Below are positions 62,336 through 64,000 of a stretch of DNA of 64,000 nt, in pieces; within the stretch, counting starts at the first letter, position 1, and the number at the start of each line of letters is the position of its first letter. Made by a program: the position numbers and the translations under genes. The DNA lies in assembly GCA_903892995.1 (NCBI GenBank), contig CAITKP010000036.1:1-64000 (forward strand), given 5' to 3'. The notes beneath the pieces are model-generated. The model made no database searches. It saw only the letters and a program-made list of their open reading frames with translations, and was not told the DNA's origin. The stretch comes from an uncultured Campylobacterales bacterium (lineage in GTDB: Bacteria > Campylobacterota > Campylobacteria > Campylobacterales > Sulfurimonadaceae).

Positions 62336-63604
62336 TTAAGGCTCAAGCATCGAATTTTGCCCGATGCGCTTCACTGGCAAGATGATATAGCTCAGCACTG
62401 TTCGTTTCCCTGTAATAATATTGACATTGGCTTCCATACCGGGCATGATAGGAAGATTGCTTCCTAAATTATCTTTAAAAGCTTTTACCTTCACAGCATA
62501 AAGTATCTCACCCTTTTGTGTCGTATAACTATCAGGACTTATTGAGACCAACTCTCCATCGATCCTGCCATACCTTGCATAATCATAAGCTGTGATTTCA
62601 ATACTCGCTTTTTGCCCAATCCAAATACGCCCTCGATCAGAAGCTTTAATATTTGCATCGATCATAAAGCCATCTTCTAATGGAGTGATTTCAGCTACTT
62701 TATCACCTGCTTTAATCGCTCCGCCAATCGTATAATAGTAGAGTTTATTCACGATTCCCTTTACGGGGGAAGTGATTAAAAGCCTTTTTGTTCTATCATT
62801 GCTCGCTTGACTTTGATCAGCTGTTTGTTTTAATTTTAGATGAACATCTTGCAACTCATTGAGAGCTTTTGATTTGATCTCAGATTTTATACTGCCAAGT
62901 TCAAAAACTCCCTCTTGCATTTTTCCCTTTGCGACAGGGATTTGATTTTTCACGCCATTTAACTCTGTAATCAAATTTTGTCTTTTTGCGATCTCTGCTA
63001 GATATTCTCTTTTAGAACCTGCACCTGATTTCATCAATTGTTCTGCAATAGCTGTATTTTGGTTGGCCACATCGAGCTCTACTGTGAGATCTTTTAGTTT
63101 ATTTTGCAGATCTTGAATCTCATATTTTTTCTGCTCAACTTTTTGTGTTGCTCCATTGAGACGTTCACTGCTATTGAGTCTTTCACTATAAAAAATCTGC
63201 ATCTCATTTTGCACAATTTGGGGGTGATCTTTGCTAAATTCACTGCTAAAAACTAGATTTCTATCATAAATCAAACTCTCCAATCTATGTTGTTTGGCTT
63301 CAAGTGCTACTCTCTCACTATCTTTTTCGTTTACTTCTGCTGTAAAAGAGGCTTGTTCAAGCTGGTAAATGGGCTGATTGATAGTAACTTTTTCGCCCTC
63401 TTTTACAAGAATCTTTGAAACAATCCCACCCTCCATATGTTGTAATACTTTTGTTTGACCAGAAGGAATGACTCTGCCCTCACCTCGAACAACCTCATCA
63501 ATATTAAAAAAAGCCGCCCAAAGCAAAATGACCAAGAAAAATAATCCTATAGGAATGACCGTAATATAATAGTTCCACTCTTTTTCAAGCATCATCTTTT
63601 TCAT
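62336..63604 (-). CDS. HlyD-family type I secretion membrane fusion protein
   Basis: VVRGEGRVIPSGQTKVLQHMEGGIVSKILVKEGEKV; TSPVKGIVNKL; PGMEANVNIITGKRTVLSYIILPV. Confidence 0.94.
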   Translation of the reverse strand: MKKMMLEKEWNYYITVIPIGLFFLVILLWAAFFNIDEVVRGEGRVIPSGQTKVLQHMEGGIVSKILVKEGEKVTINQPIYQLEQASFTAEVNEKDSERVALEAKQHRLESLIYDRNLVFSSEFSKDHPQIVQNEMQIFYSERLNSSERLNGATQKVEQKKYEIQDLQNKLKDLTVELDVANQNTAIAEQLMKSGAGSKREYLAEIAKRQNLITELNGVKNQIPVAKGKMQEGVFELGSIKSEIKSKALNELQDVHLKLKQTADQSQASNDRTKRLLITSPVKGIVNKLYYYTIGGAIKAGDKVAEITPLEDGFMIDANIKASDRGRIWIGQKASIEITAYDYARYGRIDGELVSISPDSYTTQKGEILYAVKVKAFKDNLGSNLPIMPGMEANVNIITGKRTVLSYIILPVKRIGQNSMLEP

Positions 63605-64000
63605 GATTGAACCTTTGGCGCTTGCAGCTGTCTTAAAATTTCATCTCTTGGACCATCAGCGACTATTCTTCCGCCATTAATTACCATAACTCTATCTACA
63701 AGCTCTAAAGCAGCGAAACGGTGTGTTATCAAAATCAAGGTTTTACTCTCTACAATTGGTTTAAGATGTTTAATCATCTCTTTTTCAAGTCCCACGTCCA
63801 TACCAGTAGTTGGTTCATCCAAAATCAAGATCGAAGGCTCATTGATAAGTGCACGAGCAAGACCAACAAGATGTCTTTGTCCAACAGAAAGGCGTGATCC
63901 ACCCTCGCCTACTTGAAAATTTTCTCCCTCACCTGAGCGCTTTACAAGTTCTTCTAAACCTGTCATTGCCAAAAGCTTGATAAGCATATCTTTGCCGATA
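63601..64000 (-). CDS. Type I secretion ABC transporter ATPase, C-terminal part (gene continues past window end)
   Basis: GGSRLSVGQRHLVGLARALINEPSILILDEPTTGMD; frame stays open to 64000. Confidence 0.92.
   Translation of the reverse strand, partial: IGKDMLIKLLAMTGLEELVKRSGEGENFQVGEGGSRLSVGQRHLVGLARALINEPSILILDEPTTGMDVGLEKEMIKHLKPIVESKTLILITHRFAALELVDRVMVINGGRIVADGPRDEILRQLQAPKVQS

Overview
64-kb window of a low-GC bacterial chromosome. Gene content resembles Campylobacterota, probably a Sulfurimonas-like organism (inferred by recognition, not by search). Most genes lie on the minus strand. Contents left to right: a carboxyltransferase (oadA/pycB, partial) with an oadG-like gene; ppa; a flippase-like membrane protein; a housekeeping block (truD, ribF, tlyA, ligA, mutS2, murC, aminotransferase, cytochrome c, ThiF/MoeB, nitrilase, xseB, metX, metY); a ~12-kb chemosensory cluster (Hpt-HDOD, response regulators, cheB, cheR, cheV-like, cheW, soluble poly-HAMP MCP, PAS-CZB protein, cheA, STAS, cheY); biotin carboxylase; guaB; gatA; rluB-like; ileS; a cinA-like gene; a tRNA Lys-Asp-Val-Asp cluster; an MCP with CZB domain; an ABC exporter; a NUDIX gene; a ResB/ResC fusion; polA; and a type I secretion operon carrying MotA/ExbB-like and MotB/OmpA-like proteins. 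The most unusual signal is a dispersed palindrome, TTACATGTAA (often extended to CTTACATGTAAG). I count 22 exact copies plus 10 one-mismatch copies, about one per 2 kb. Most lie inside unrelated genes, only in the two reading frames without a stop (Leu-His-Val or Leu/Phe-Thr-Cys), and some lie between genes. This resembles a HIP1-type highly iterated palindrome. No CRISPR array, rRNA operon, IS element or prophage was seen.
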